This document shows, piece by piece, positions 8,942 to 16,226 of a stretch of DNA of 64,000 bases. Every line of letters starts with the position of its first letter. The stretch's first letter is position 1. Position numbers and translations under genes: made by a program. The notes beneath the pieces were generated by a model, which made no database searches, had not been told where the DNA came from, and saw only the letters and a program-made list of their open reading frames with translations. Origin of the DNA: Streptomyces griseus subsp. griseus (GTDB taxonomy: Bacteria; Actinomycetota; Actinomycetes; Streptomycetales; Streptomycetaceae); contig NZ_JOJE01000009.1 in NCBI RefSeq assembly GCF_000720255.1, forward strand, positions 62,001 to 126,000, given 5' to 3'.

Positions 8942-9148
8942 TCAGGGAGGATCGATTTCGTCCAGCCTCAGCAGAGGCGCCGGTACCTCACTGGGATCCT
9001 GGTTGTTCTCCCAGACGTACGGCCCCGGCGGCTCGGCAGCGTCGCGCAGCCACAGCGTCAGCCCGCCCCCCGCGACGGCGGTCACGGCCCACGCGACGAC
9101 GACCCAGCGCCACCACCGGCGGCGTCCCCCCGCTTCTCGCACTCCCAC
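8942..9148 (-). CDS. Small single-pass membrane protein
   Basis: A 68-residue hypothetical protein. A basic N-terminus (GGRRRWWRW) precedes one hydrophobic helix (VVVAWAVTAVAGGGLTLWL, about residues 16-34), then an acidic/Pro-rich tail of about 32 residues that would face outward by the positive-inside rule. No known family recognised. It follows another small gene on the same strand by 36 bp, and the two may be co-transcribed. Confidence 0.6.
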   Translation of the reverse strand: MGVREAGGRRRWWRWVVVAWAVTAVAGGGLTLWLRDAAEPPGPYVWENNQDPSEVPAPLLRLDEIDPP

Positions 9149-9184
9149 TCCTTCGGCCCCCGCCGCCAGCGCTACGGGGACACG

Positions 9185-9391
9185 CTAGTCCCCCTGCGTG
9201 GACGTGTGTTGGTGTTCCTTGCGAGACGGTTCCTCAGGCCCGGCGCCCTCCACGACGTACGCCTCGCACCCGGGGTTTCGGCAGGGTCCCGCGACCCACT
9301 TCGGGACCCAGGCGCCCAGCGTCTTGTGACGCCGGACGACCGTGGCGACGGGCTGTCCGCAGACGGGACAGACGTGTCCTTCGCTGTCCAT
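9185..9391 (-). CDS. Small zinc-ribbon protein
   Basis: A 68-residue cytoplasmic protein with CPVCGQPVATVV near the N-terminus and CRNPGCEAYVVEG 30 residues later, giving a four-Cys zinc ribbon, followed by a hydrophilic tail. No function is known. The ATG at 9391 is chosen because the zinc ribbon begins directly after it. Confidence 0.65.
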   Translation of the reverse strand: MDSEGHVCPVCGQPVATVVRRHKTLGAWVPKWVAGPCRNPGCEAYVVEGAGPEEPSRKEHQHTSTQGD

Positions 9392-9417
9392 GTTCTCAGC
9401 GTAGGACGCGTGCGGCC

Positions 9418-10035
9418 TCAGCGCTTCCTGCCGTACGTCCGTACCAGGACGCCGTTGCCGAAGGCGCGCACGTCGTCGAGGGTGAACTCGGTGACGTCGA
9501 AGTCCGAGCCGAACATCGGCATGCCCGTGCCGTACGCGACCGGGTACGTCTTGACGACCAACTCGTCGATCTCGTCGCGCAGCGCCCCCGCGAGCCGGGA
9601 GCCGCCGCACAGGTAGATGCCGAACTCGCCGTTCTCGGCTTTCAGTTCGCGCACCTTGCCGACCAGGTCGTCGGCGATGATCTCGACGTCCGGGTCGGGC
9701 GACTCGCCCAGGGTGCGGGAGGCGACGTACTCGCGCAGGTGGGCGTAGGGGCGGGTGACGCCCTCCTTGAGAGCAAGGTCGTAGCTGGCCCGGCCCTGGA
9801 TGAGGGTGTCGAACCGCTTGTTGGGCAGGTCGTCGATGCCGAGCTGCTTGCGCGCCGGGGTGAACAGGGTTTCCGGATACTCCGCCGTGAGGAATTCGAG
9901 GAACTCCGCGTCGACGAAGGGGAACATGGCCGAGGCGTCACCGTTCGGGTCGCCGATGAAGCCGTCGAGCGAGCAGGCGATGTAGTACGTGAGCTTTCGC
10001 AAGCCAGGTCTCTTTCCGTAGGCTATGGCGACCAC
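9418..10035 (-). CDS. Dihydrofolate reductase family protein (RibD-C-like)
   Basis: A 195-205 residue protein of the DHFR/RibD C-terminal family (KLTYYIACSLDGFIGDPNGD at the N-terminus; GIYLCGGSRLAGAL as the NADPH-binding glycine segment). It is likely an NADPH-dependent reductase of unknown substrate; it is not expected to be the housekeeping DHFR. Start is uncertain: GTG at 10035 or TTG at 10002, the latter 6 nt after AAAGAGA and closer to the conserved start. It is divergent from a TetR gene and shares a repeat-bearing promoter region. Confidence 0.85.
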   Translation of the reverse strand: MVAIAYGKRPGLRKLTYYIACSLDGFIGDPNGDASAMFPFVDAEFLEFLTAEYPETLFTPARKQLGIDDLPNKRFDTLIQGRASYDLALKEGVTRPYAHLREYVASRTLGESPDPDVEIIADDLVGKVRELKAENGEFGIYLCGGSRLAGALRDEIDELVVKTYPVAYGTGMPMFGSDFDVTEFTLDDVRAFGNGVLVRTYGRKR

Positions 10036-10037
10036 GA

Positions 10038-10061
10038 CAGTTGTAGTACTTCAGTTGTAGT
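10038..10061. promoter_or_regulatory. Direct-repeat operator candidate between DHFR-like and TetR genes
   Basis: CAGTTGTAGT occurs at 10038-10047 and again at 10052-10061, a 14-bp period. It abuts the GTG at 10035 of the minus-strand gene and lies 50 bp before the TetR gene, a suitable place for autorepressor binding. Confidence 0.45.
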
Positions 10062-10111
10062 GGTTACAAGAGGTTTTCCCGGAACGGATCAAGTGGGAGA
10101 GAGGATTCCGA

Positions 10112-10702
10112 ATGGCCGGCAACCCGGAGCGCCGGGCCGCCCTCGTCGACGCGGGGGTCGAGGTGCTCGCACGTGAGGGCGCGCGGGGACTGACGTTCCG
10201 CGCGGTGGACGCGGCGGCGGCGGTGCCCGTGGGCACCGCGTCCAACTACTTCACCAGCCGCGACGATCTGCTGCGCCAGATCGACGCCCGTCTGCACGTC
10301 CGGCTCGCGCCCGATCCCGAGGTGGTGGGCCGACTGCTGGAAAAGCCCAGGGACCGCTCACTGGTCACGGCGTTCATGCACGACCTGATGGCGCGCGCGA
10401 CACGGGACCACAGTGGCTACCTGGCCCTGATGGAGATGCGTCTGGAGGCCACCCGGCGCCCGGAACTGCGCGCGTCGTTCACCAAGTCGGTGCGCGGGGA
10501 CCTCGACGAGGCCCTGGAGTTCCACCGCGGCGCCGGGCTGCCTGGCGGCGACGAGACCGTCACCGTCCTCTACCTGGCGATGCTCGGCCTCCTCCTGGAG
10601 CATCTGACCCTGCCCGACGTCCTGGACAGTGTGCTGCCCGGGGTGAGCGTGCCGGAGGGGCTGGTGGAAAGGATCGTGGCGACGATCGTGCCGGAGGAGT
10701 AG
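10112..10702 (+). CDS. TetR-family transcriptional regulator
   Basis: A 196-residue repressor. The helix-turn-helix is near residues 15-50 (VLAREGARGLTFRAVDAAA and VPVGTASNYFTSRDDLL). The C-terminal ligand-binding domain resembles the TetR_C_6-like group. ATG at 10112 follows GGAGAGAGG by 8 nt. It probably represses the divergent DHFR-like gene and itself. Confidence 0.9.
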   Translation: MAGNPERRAALVDAGVEVLAREGARGLTFRAVDAAAAVPVGTASNYFTSRDDLLRQIDARLHVRLAPDPEVVGRLLEKPRDRSLVTAFMHDLMARATRDHSGYLALMEMRLEATRRPELRASFTKSVRGDLDEALEFHRGAGLPGGDETVTVLYLAMLGLLLEHLTLPDVLDSVLPGVSVPEGLVERIVATIVPEE

Positions 10703-10736
10703 GGGTGCGTAGGGAGGCGGGACCGGCTCGGCGGAC

Positions 10737-11336
10737 TCAGCCCCGCGGCTCGCGCCACATCGGCCACATGGTCGGGCCGTCCGGGAGGTCCAGTGCGCGG
10801 CCGGTGAACTCGAAGCCGAGGCGCTCGTACAGGGCGCGGCTGCGGGCGTTGCTCGCCTCCAGATAGGCCGGCAGTCCCTCGCGGTCGCAGCGGTCGAGGA
10901 CGTGGGCGACGAGTGCGGTGCCCAGTCCCTCGCCCTGGCGCTCCGGCGCCACGCCGATCATCCACAGGTAGGCGTGGGCGCGGTCCGAGGGATGGATCCC
11001 CGCCGTCAGCCGGCCGACGGTCTCGACGCGTTCGTTCGCCGGTTCGACCGCCTCGCGCACCTGGGCGGGGCCGTCGTCCTCGGTGTGCTCGTCCTCCCCT
11101 CCGGCCGGTATGTCCAGCCACAGCGCGCACGCGGCGCCGTCCTCGGTGAGGTCGATGCGGCCCTCGCCGAACACGATGTCGGCGAAGGCGGCCATGAGCC
11201 GGGGGTGGAAGGTACGGCGCTGCTCCGCACCGGGGAACACCCAGGTGCTCACCGGGTCGTCCTGGAAGGCCTCGTCGAGCAGTCGGACGACCCGCTCACG
11301 ATCGCCCTCGCCCGCCGTCCGTATCGCCACGCCCAT
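10737..11336 (-). CDS. GNAT-family N-acetyltransferase
   Basis: A 199-residue GNAT acetyltransferase. The acetyl-CoA pyrophosphate loop is PERQGEGLGTALV (Q-x-x-G-x-G), followed by YLEASNARSRALYERLGFEF typical of motif B. The substrate is unknown. ATG at 11336 has GAGGGG 7 nt upstream and is preferred over a TTG six codons earlier. Confidence 0.88.
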   Translation of the reverse strand: MGVAIRTAGEGDRERVVRLLDEAFQDDPVSTWVFPGAEQRRTFHPRLMAAFADIVFGEGRIDLTEDGAACALWLDIPAGGEDEHTEDDGPAQVREAVEPANERVETVGRLTAGIHPSDRAHAYLWMIGVAPERQGEGLGTALVAHVLDRCDREGLPAYLEASNARSRALYERLGFEFTGRALDLPDGPTMWPMWREPRG

Positions 11337-11491
11337 GTCTCGCCCCTCGCTCAATGACCGTCGATCATGCGGAAATTGAGCCTAGCGGGCGGAGTTCCAC
11401 CGGCGGTCGCGAGGGCTCGGCCCCCTGGTCACCAGGACGGGCCCCGCACACCGTGGGGATGTGCGGGACCCCCCGGTCCGGGGCCCCCGCC

Positions 11492-11520
11492 GGCCGCGCG
11501 GTGTCAGGAGCCGCGCGGCC
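11492..11520 (-). terminator. Terminator after polyprenyl synthase
   Basis: Perfect 10-bp inverted repeat GGCCGCGCGG/CCGCGCGGCC with a 9-nt loop. A second hairpin (CCCGCACA/TGTGCGGG, 11443-11467) follows in the direction of transcription. Both lie downstream of the polyprenyl synthase stop. Confidence 0.65.
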
Positions 11521-11610
11521 CGGGTGTCCCCGGAGTCCGAACCGGCCGACAGCGACCTTCACCGCACCGAGTCGCTGTGGGCACGCCTTCCCGGCCGCCG
11601 TGGCTCGGAC

Positions 11611-12744
11611 TCAGTTACTGCGCCGCGTCACGAACTCCGCCAGGGCCAGGAGACCGCCCGCCTCCTCGGGGTCGGGGATCGCTCGGGACAGTTCGTCCAT
11701 CGCGCGGGCCATACGGTCGGCGGCCTGCCCCTGCGCCCAGTCCCGGCCGCCCGCCCGCTCGACGGCCAGCGTGGTCCGTTCCAGCTCGTCCTCCTCGTAC
11801 GGCGCTCCGTACAGCTCGGCGAGTTCGGCGGCCGCCGTGGTGCCGGCGGAGAGCGCGGCGACCACCGGCAGGGACTTCTTGCGGGCGGCGAGGTCCGCGC
11901 CGGCCGGCTTGCCGGTGCGGCTCGGGTCGCCCCATATGCCGATGATGTCGTCGATGAGCTGGAAGGCGAGCCCGGCCTCGCGGCCGAACGCGTCCAGGGC
12001 GTCGACGTCGTCGGCCGACGCGCCCGCGTACAGCGCGCCCAGGGCGCATGCGCAGCCCAGCAGCGCGCCCGTCTTGGCCTCCGCCATGGCGAGCACCTCG
12101 TCGAGGGTGACCTCGGTGGGTGGCCGCCGCTCCAGCGCGGTGTCGGCGTGCTGTCCGGCGCACAGCTCCACGACACAGTCCGCGAGCCTGGCGGCGGCCG
12201 CCGGGGACGCCGGGTGCGGGTCTTCGGCCAGCAGCCTGAGCGCGAGCGCCTGGAGGGCGTCCCCGGCGAGGATCGCGTCGGCCTCGCCGAACACGGTCCA
12301 CGCCGTGGCCCGGTGCCGACGGGTGGTGTCCCGGTCCATCACGTCGTCGTGCAGCAGCGTGAAGTTGTGCACCAACTCCACCGCCGTGGCCGCCCGGACG
12401 GCCGTCGAGCGGGCCGACGGTCCACCGAGCGCGGCGGCCGCGGTGAGGACGAGCGCGGGGCGGATCGCCTTGCCTGCGTGCCCGGCGGCCGGGGTGCCGT
12501 CGGCGTGCTCCCAGCCGAAGTGGTACAGCGCGATCCGCCGCATCGAGGCGGGCAACGATTCGACCGCCGCCCGTAGTTCGGGATCGACCGACGCCCGCGT
12601 GCGCTCCAGGATCGCCGTCGCCTCGTGCCCGTCGGGCGGACCCGGCCGGTTGTCCTTCTGGGACCCGATGGGCCTCCGCCTTTCGAGCGTCTCCGTGCAC
12701 CCGGCCGTCGGCGGCTGAACCGGCTCCGTCAGCAACTCGGCCAT
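11611..12744 (-). CDS. Polyprenyl diphosphate synthase, probable encapsulin cargo
   Basis: A 377-residue trans-isoprenyl diphosphate synthase that should condense IPP with an allylic diphosphate. GKAIRP (91-96) binds IPP. The first Asp-rich motif is DDVMD (133-137). The second is DDIIGIWGD (265-273), in which the fifth residue of DDxxD is Gly, as often seen in actinobacterial members. The first ~42 residues are Pro/Glu/Arg-rich and lack predicted structure; Family 2B encapsulin cargos carry such disordered N-terminal loading segments. The ATG at 12744 follows AGGAGG by 6 nt. It lies 112 bp downstream of the shell gene on the same strand. Chain length of the product cannot be told from sequence. 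Confidence 0.88.
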   Translation of the reverse strand: MAELLTEPVQPPTAGCTETLERRRPIGSQKDNRPGPPDGHEATAILERTRASVDPELRAAVESLPASMRRIALYHFGWEHADGTPAAGHAGKAIRPALVLTAAAALGGPSARSTAVRAATAVELVHNFTLLHDDVMDRDTTRRHRATAWTVFGEADAILAGDALQALALRLLAEDPHPASPAAAARLADCVVELCAGQHADTALERRPPTEVTLDEVLAMAEAKTGALLGCACALGALYAGASADDVDALDAFGREAGLAFQLIDDIIGIWGDPSRTGKPAGADLAARKKSLPVVAALSAGTTAAAELAELYGAPYEEDELERTTLAVERAGGRDWAQGQAADRMARAMDELSRAIPDPEEAGGLLALAEFVTRRSN

Positions 12745-12814
12745 GAGGTCCTCCTCGACAGGACCGCGGACGGTGGCGTCTCCGCTCCGGCCGGGCGCTT
12801 GCTTGCGGGGTGTA

Positions 12815-12832
12815 CCCGCCCTGACGGGCGGG
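12815..12832 (-). promoter_or_regulatory. Hairpin between encapsulin shell and cargo genes
   Basis: A short GC-rich hairpin (CCCGCC ... GGCGGG) in the 112-bp gap between the shell stop and the synthase start. It could attenuate read-through and so keep shell above cargo expression. No T-tract is visible, so termination is not certain. Confidence 0.35.
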
Positions 12833-12856
12833 AACACGGCCTGCGCGGCGGGAAGG

Positions 12857-14263
12857 TCACCGCCAGCGGCCGATCTCGACGTTCTCCAGGACGCCGAGCG
12901 CGTCCGGCACGAGCACGGCGGCGGAGTAGTAGGCCGTCACCAGGTACTTGATGATCGCCTGCTCGTTGATGCCCATGAACCGCACGGACAGGCTCGGCTC
13001 GATCTCGTCCGGGATGCCGGCCTGCCGGAGGCCGATGACACCCTGGTCCTCCTCGCCGAGACGCATCGCGATGATGGAGCTGGTCCGGGCCTCGCTGACC
13101 GGGATCTTGTTGCACGGGTAGATCGGGACCCCGCGCCAGGTGGGGATGCGGTTGCCGGCCACGTCGATGGTCTCGGGGACGAGCCCGCGCTTGTTGAGCT
13201 CGCGGCCGAACGCGGAGATGGCCCGTGGGTGGGCGAGCAACAGTTTGGTCCCTCGCCGCCTGCTGAGCAGCTCATCCATGTCGTCCGGGCCGGGCACGCC
13301 GTCGTGCGGCTGGAGCCGCTGGTCGTACTCGCAGTTGTGGAGCAGGCCGAACTCCCGGTTGTTGATGAGCTCGTGCTCCTGGCGCTCCTTCAGCGCCTCG
13401 ACCGTCAGCCGCAGCTGCTGCTCGGTCTGGTTCATGGGCTGGTTGTAGAGGTCGGCCACGCGCGAGTGGATGCGCAGCACGGTCTGGGCGATGCTCAGTT
13501 CGTACTCGCGCGGCCGGGCGTCATAGTCCACGTACGTGTGCGGGATGTCGGGTTCGCCGGAGTGGCCCGCGGCGAGGTCGACCTCCTTCTCGCCGTACTT
13601 GTTGGTGCGCTGCTCGGGGATGGCCCGCAGCCGCTGGAGGTGCTCGCTCAGGGTGTCGGCGCGTTCCGCGACCTGGTCGACGTCCTGGCGGGAGAGGACC
13701 AGCACCGTGCAGGCGGTGTCGGCGCGGGCGGTGTACTCCCAGATGGCGTCGGGGTCGAGCAGGGCCTGGTCGCCGAAGTAGCCGCCGTCGGCGAGCACGC
13801 CGAGTACGGCGTCGTCGCCGTAGGGCCCGGTGCCGACCTTCTCGACCCTGCCGTGTGCGAGCAGGTACACCTCGTCGGTCCGGCTGCCGAAGGAGGCGAT
13901 CACCTCGCCCGGGGCGAACTCCCGCTGCAGGCAGCGCTGGGCGAGCTCCGACAGCACCTCCTCGTCCTCGAAACCGCGCAGCGCCGGCAGCTCGCCCAGT
14001 TCGGCGGGGATGACCTCGACGCGGTCGCCCGTCTTGACGAACGTGATGCGGCCGTCACCGACCGCGTAGGTCAGGCGCCGGTTCACCCGGTACGTACCGC
14101 CCTGCACATTCACCCAGGGCAGCACCCGCAGCAGCCAGCGGGAGCTGATCTCCTGCATCTGCGGTGCGGACTTGGTGGTGGTGGCCAGGTTCCGCGCGGC
14201 CGCCGTGCCGAGGCTCTGCTGCGGCTTGCCCTGATCCGAGCGGACCTCTTCGCCTACCGACAT
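12857..14263 (-). CDS. Family 2B encapsulin shell protein (EshA-like, with CNB-like domain)
   Basis: A 468-residue HK97-fold nanocompartment shell protein of the EshA/SrpI-like group. Residues 1-92 form the N-arm and start of the phage-capsid fold ([20 protein letters not shown]). Residues about 93-205 are a cyclic-nucleotide-binding-like insertion ([31 protein letters not shown]). Residues 215-468 complete the shell fold ([62 protein letters not shown]). The insertion defines Family 2B. S. griseus EshA is reported to affect aerial growth and antibiotic production. Start ATG lies 10 nt after GGAGGG. The cargo-type polyprenyl synthase follows. Whether the insertion still binds a nucleotide is unknown; the usual phosphate-binding Arg is not evident. 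Confidence 0.93.
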   Translation of the reverse strand: MSVGEEVRSDQGKPQQSLGTAAARNLATTTKSAPQMQEISSRWLLRVLPWVNVQGGTYRVNRRLTYAVGDGRITFVKTGDRVEVIPAELGELPALRGFEDEEVLSELAQRCLQREFAPGEVIASFGSRTDEVYLLAHGRVEKVGTGPYGDDAVLGVLADGGYFGDQALLDPDAIWEYTARADTACTVLVLSRQDVDQVAERADTLSEHLQRLRAIPEQRTNKYGEKEVDLAAGHSGEPDIPHTYVDYDARPREYELSIAQTVLRIHSRVADLYNQPMNQTEQQLRLTVEALKERQEHELINNREFGLLHNCEYDQRLQPHDGVPGPDDMDELLSRRRGTKLLLAHPRAISAFGRELNKRGLVPETIDVAGNRIPTWRGVPIYPCNKIPVSEARTSSIIAMRLGEEDQGVIGLRQAGIPDEIEPSLSVRFMGINEQAIIKYLVTAYYSAAVLVPDALGVLENVEIGRWR

Positions 14264-14568
14264 AGAGAATGCCCTCCAAGTGATGCCACGGCGCCGGTCT
14301 GCGCCGGGCACTGATCTCACGGGCAAGCCTTCCATCACGCAGCGTGCCGGTGCTATTACCCGAAAGAGCGGGAATGGATCACTGCGCCGCGGGGCAGGGA
14401 GAGGGATTTCGCCTCCTCCTCGCCCACTGAAGGACGAGATTCCCGACTTGTCCGGAACTACTCGCACAATGTGCGACTGATGGTGACCCGGGGCGTCCGG
14501 TTTCGGTAGAAGCATGCGGTACGAGGCGGCCGCGACCGGCGGCTGTCCGCAGCACGAAGGAGGGGGTC
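14264..14568. other. Divergent promoter region, encapsulin/amidase
   Basis: This 305-bp spacer serves the shell gene (minus) and the amidase gene (plus). It contains a perfect 15-bp palindrome, TCGCACA-A-TGTGCGA, at 14462-14476, about 200 bp upstream of the shell start and 90 bp upstream of the amidase start. No gene is seen within it. Confidence 0.6.
14462..14476. promoter_or_regulatory. 15-bp palindrome, candidate operator
   Basis: Perfect 7-bp arms TCGCACA/TGTGCGA around a single A, in the encapsulin-amidase divergent region. It does not match the LexA, DasR or Fur-family consensus known to me. Confidence 0.5.
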
Positions 14569-15159
14569 ATGGCCCTTCCCATGTCCGCGGGCGCGTTCCT
14601 TGAAGCCTTGAGAGCCGAAGGGCTCAGGGTCGTCGAAGTCGGTGACTGGCGACACCACAACCGCAACCACAAGGGGCCGTGGGGCCCCGTCCACGGCGTG
14701 ATGATCCACCACACGGTGAGCCAGGGCACCGAGCGGACCGTGCGGATCTGCCGGGAGGGCCACGACGATCTGCCGGGGCCGCTGTGCCACGGCGTCATCA
14801 CCAAGGACGGCACCGTCCACCTCGTCGGCTACGGACGCGCCAACCACGCGGGATCCGGGGACGACGACGTCCTGCGCGCGGTGATCGCGGAGAAGGCGCT
14901 GCCCCCGGACAACGAGAAGAACACCGACGGCAACCGGCACTTCTACGGCTTCGAGTGCGAGAACCTCGGAGACGGCGAGGACCCCTGGCCCGCGGCCCAG
15001 CTGGAGGCGATCGCACGCGCCGCCGCGGCGATCTGCCGCCACCACGGCTGGACGGAACGGTCGGTCATCGGCCACCTGGAGTGGCGCCCCGGAAAGGTGG
15101 ACCCGCGCGGGTTCACGATGGCGTCGATGCGGCAACGGGTACGCGACCGCCTGAAGTAG
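14569..15159 (+). CDS. N-acetylmuramoyl-L-alanine amidase (amidase_2/PGRP type)
   Basis: A 196-residue zinc amidase that should cleave the lactyl-amide bond of peptidoglycan. The first metal His is in VMIHHTVSQG; GHLEWRPGKVDPRGF carries the C-terminal His and the conserved Lys/Asp. No signal peptide or TM segment is visible, resembling phage endolysins or toxin-type amidases. ATG at 14569 follows AGGAGGGGG by 4 nt. It is divergent from the encapsulin shell gene. Confidence 0.9.
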   Translation: MALPMSAGAFLEALRAEGLRVVEVGDWRHHNRNHKGPWGPVHGVMIHHTVSQGTERTVRICREGHDDLPGPLCHGVITKDGTVHLVGYGRANHAGSGDDDVLRAVIAEKALPPDNEKNTDGNRHFYGFECENLGDGEDPWPAAQLEAIARAAAAICRHHGWTERSVIGHLEWRPGKVDPRGFTMASMRQRVRDRLK

Positions 15160-15299
15160 GAATCGCCTGACGGCTGAGGGGCGGCAGCAGGGGCTGTGTA
15201 CGGGCGGCGGACCGCGCCGACGGTGGCCGTGGCGGCCGGGCCGGCGCCCGTCTCCGTCTCCGATCCGGCGAGGGCGCGGACGCGGGCGACAATGGTGGT

Positions 15300-16226
15300 G
15301 TGAGCAGCCATGACGTCCCCGACCTCGCCGCGCTGCGTCCACGGCTGCCCTCTCCGCTGGTGGGTGTCGTGGACGAGCGGTTCGAGCGGCGCGGGGTCCG
15401 GCTGTCGCTCAAGCGCGACGATCTGATCCACCCGGAGCTGATCGGCAACAAGTGGCGCAAGCTCGCACCCAACCTGGCCGCCGCGGCGGGGCGGCCGGTC
15501 CTCACGTTCGGCGGCGCGTACTCCAACCACCTGCGCGCCACCGCCGCCGCGGGCCGCCTGCTGGGCCTGTCCACGGTGGGCGTGGTCCGGGGACAGGAGT
15601 TGGCCGACCGCCCCCTGAACCCCACCCTGACCCGGTGCGCGGCCGACGGCATGCGGCTGCACTTCGTCGACCGGGCGACGTACCGCCGCAAGACCGAGCC
15701 CGGCACTCTCGCGGCGATCCTGCGCGCGACGGAGGCCGAGGACGCGTACGTGGTCCCAGAGGGCGGCAGCAACGAGGCGGCCGTACGGGGCTGTCGGGCG
15801 CTCGGCGAGGAGCTGCGCGGGCACGCCGACGTCGTCGCCGTCGCCTGCGGCACCGGCGGTACCCTCGCCGGCCTGACGGCGGGGCTCGCCCCCGGTCAGC
15901 GCGCCCTCGGCATATCCGTCCTGAAGGGCGGCTTCCTGACCGCCGCCACCGAGGCCCTCCAGATACGGGCCTTCGGCTCCCGCCGCGGCGACTGGACCCT
16001 CGACGACCGCTTCCACTGCGGCGGCTACGCACGTACCACCCCCGAGCTGGAGGCCTTCGCGGACGACTTCGAGCAACGGCACGGATTGCCCGTCGAGCGT
16101 CTCTATGTCGCCAAATTGCTCTGCGGACTTGTCACCCTCACGGAGGAAGGCGCCTTCCCCCGGGGCACCACTCTGACGGCGATCGTCACGGGACGGCCCC
16201 AGCACTCCTACGTCGCCTCCCGGTAG
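15300..16226 (+). CDS. PLP-dependent ACC deaminase/D-cysteine desulfhydrase family enzyme
   Basis: A 308-residue fold-type II PLP enzyme. The PLP lysine is in LIGNKWRKLAPNL, and the substrate-carboxylate loop is TFGGAYSNHLRATAAAG. The phosphate-binding glycine loop is VACGTGGTLAGLTAG. Function is likely D-cysteine desulfhydration or ACC-like deamination; the residues that separate these were not assigned. Start GTG at 15300 lacks a ribosome site, and GACAAT lies 6 nt upstream as a possible leaderless -10. The last 19 bp overlaps the converging antiporter gene. Confidence 0.87.
   Translation: MSSHDVPDLAALRPRLPSPLVGVVDERFERRGVRLSLKRDDLIHPELIGNKWRKLAPNLAAAAGRPVLTFGGAYSNHLRATAAAGRLLGLSTVGVVRGQELADRPLNPTLTRCAADGMRLHFVDRATYRRKTEPGTLAAILRATEAEDAYVVPEGGSNEAAVRGCRALGEELRGHADVVAVACGTGGTLAGLTAGLAPGQRALGISVLKGGFLTAATEALQIRAFGSRRGDWTLDDRFHCGGYARTTPELEAFADDFEQRHGLPVERLYVAKLLCGLVTLTEEGAFPRGTTLTAIVTGRPQHSYVASR

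Noticed and set aside
11443..11467. CCCGCACA/TGTGCGGG hairpin as a separate regulatory element
   Set aside because: It is downstream of the polyprenyl synthase and next to a stronger terminator hairpin; it most likely only aids termination.
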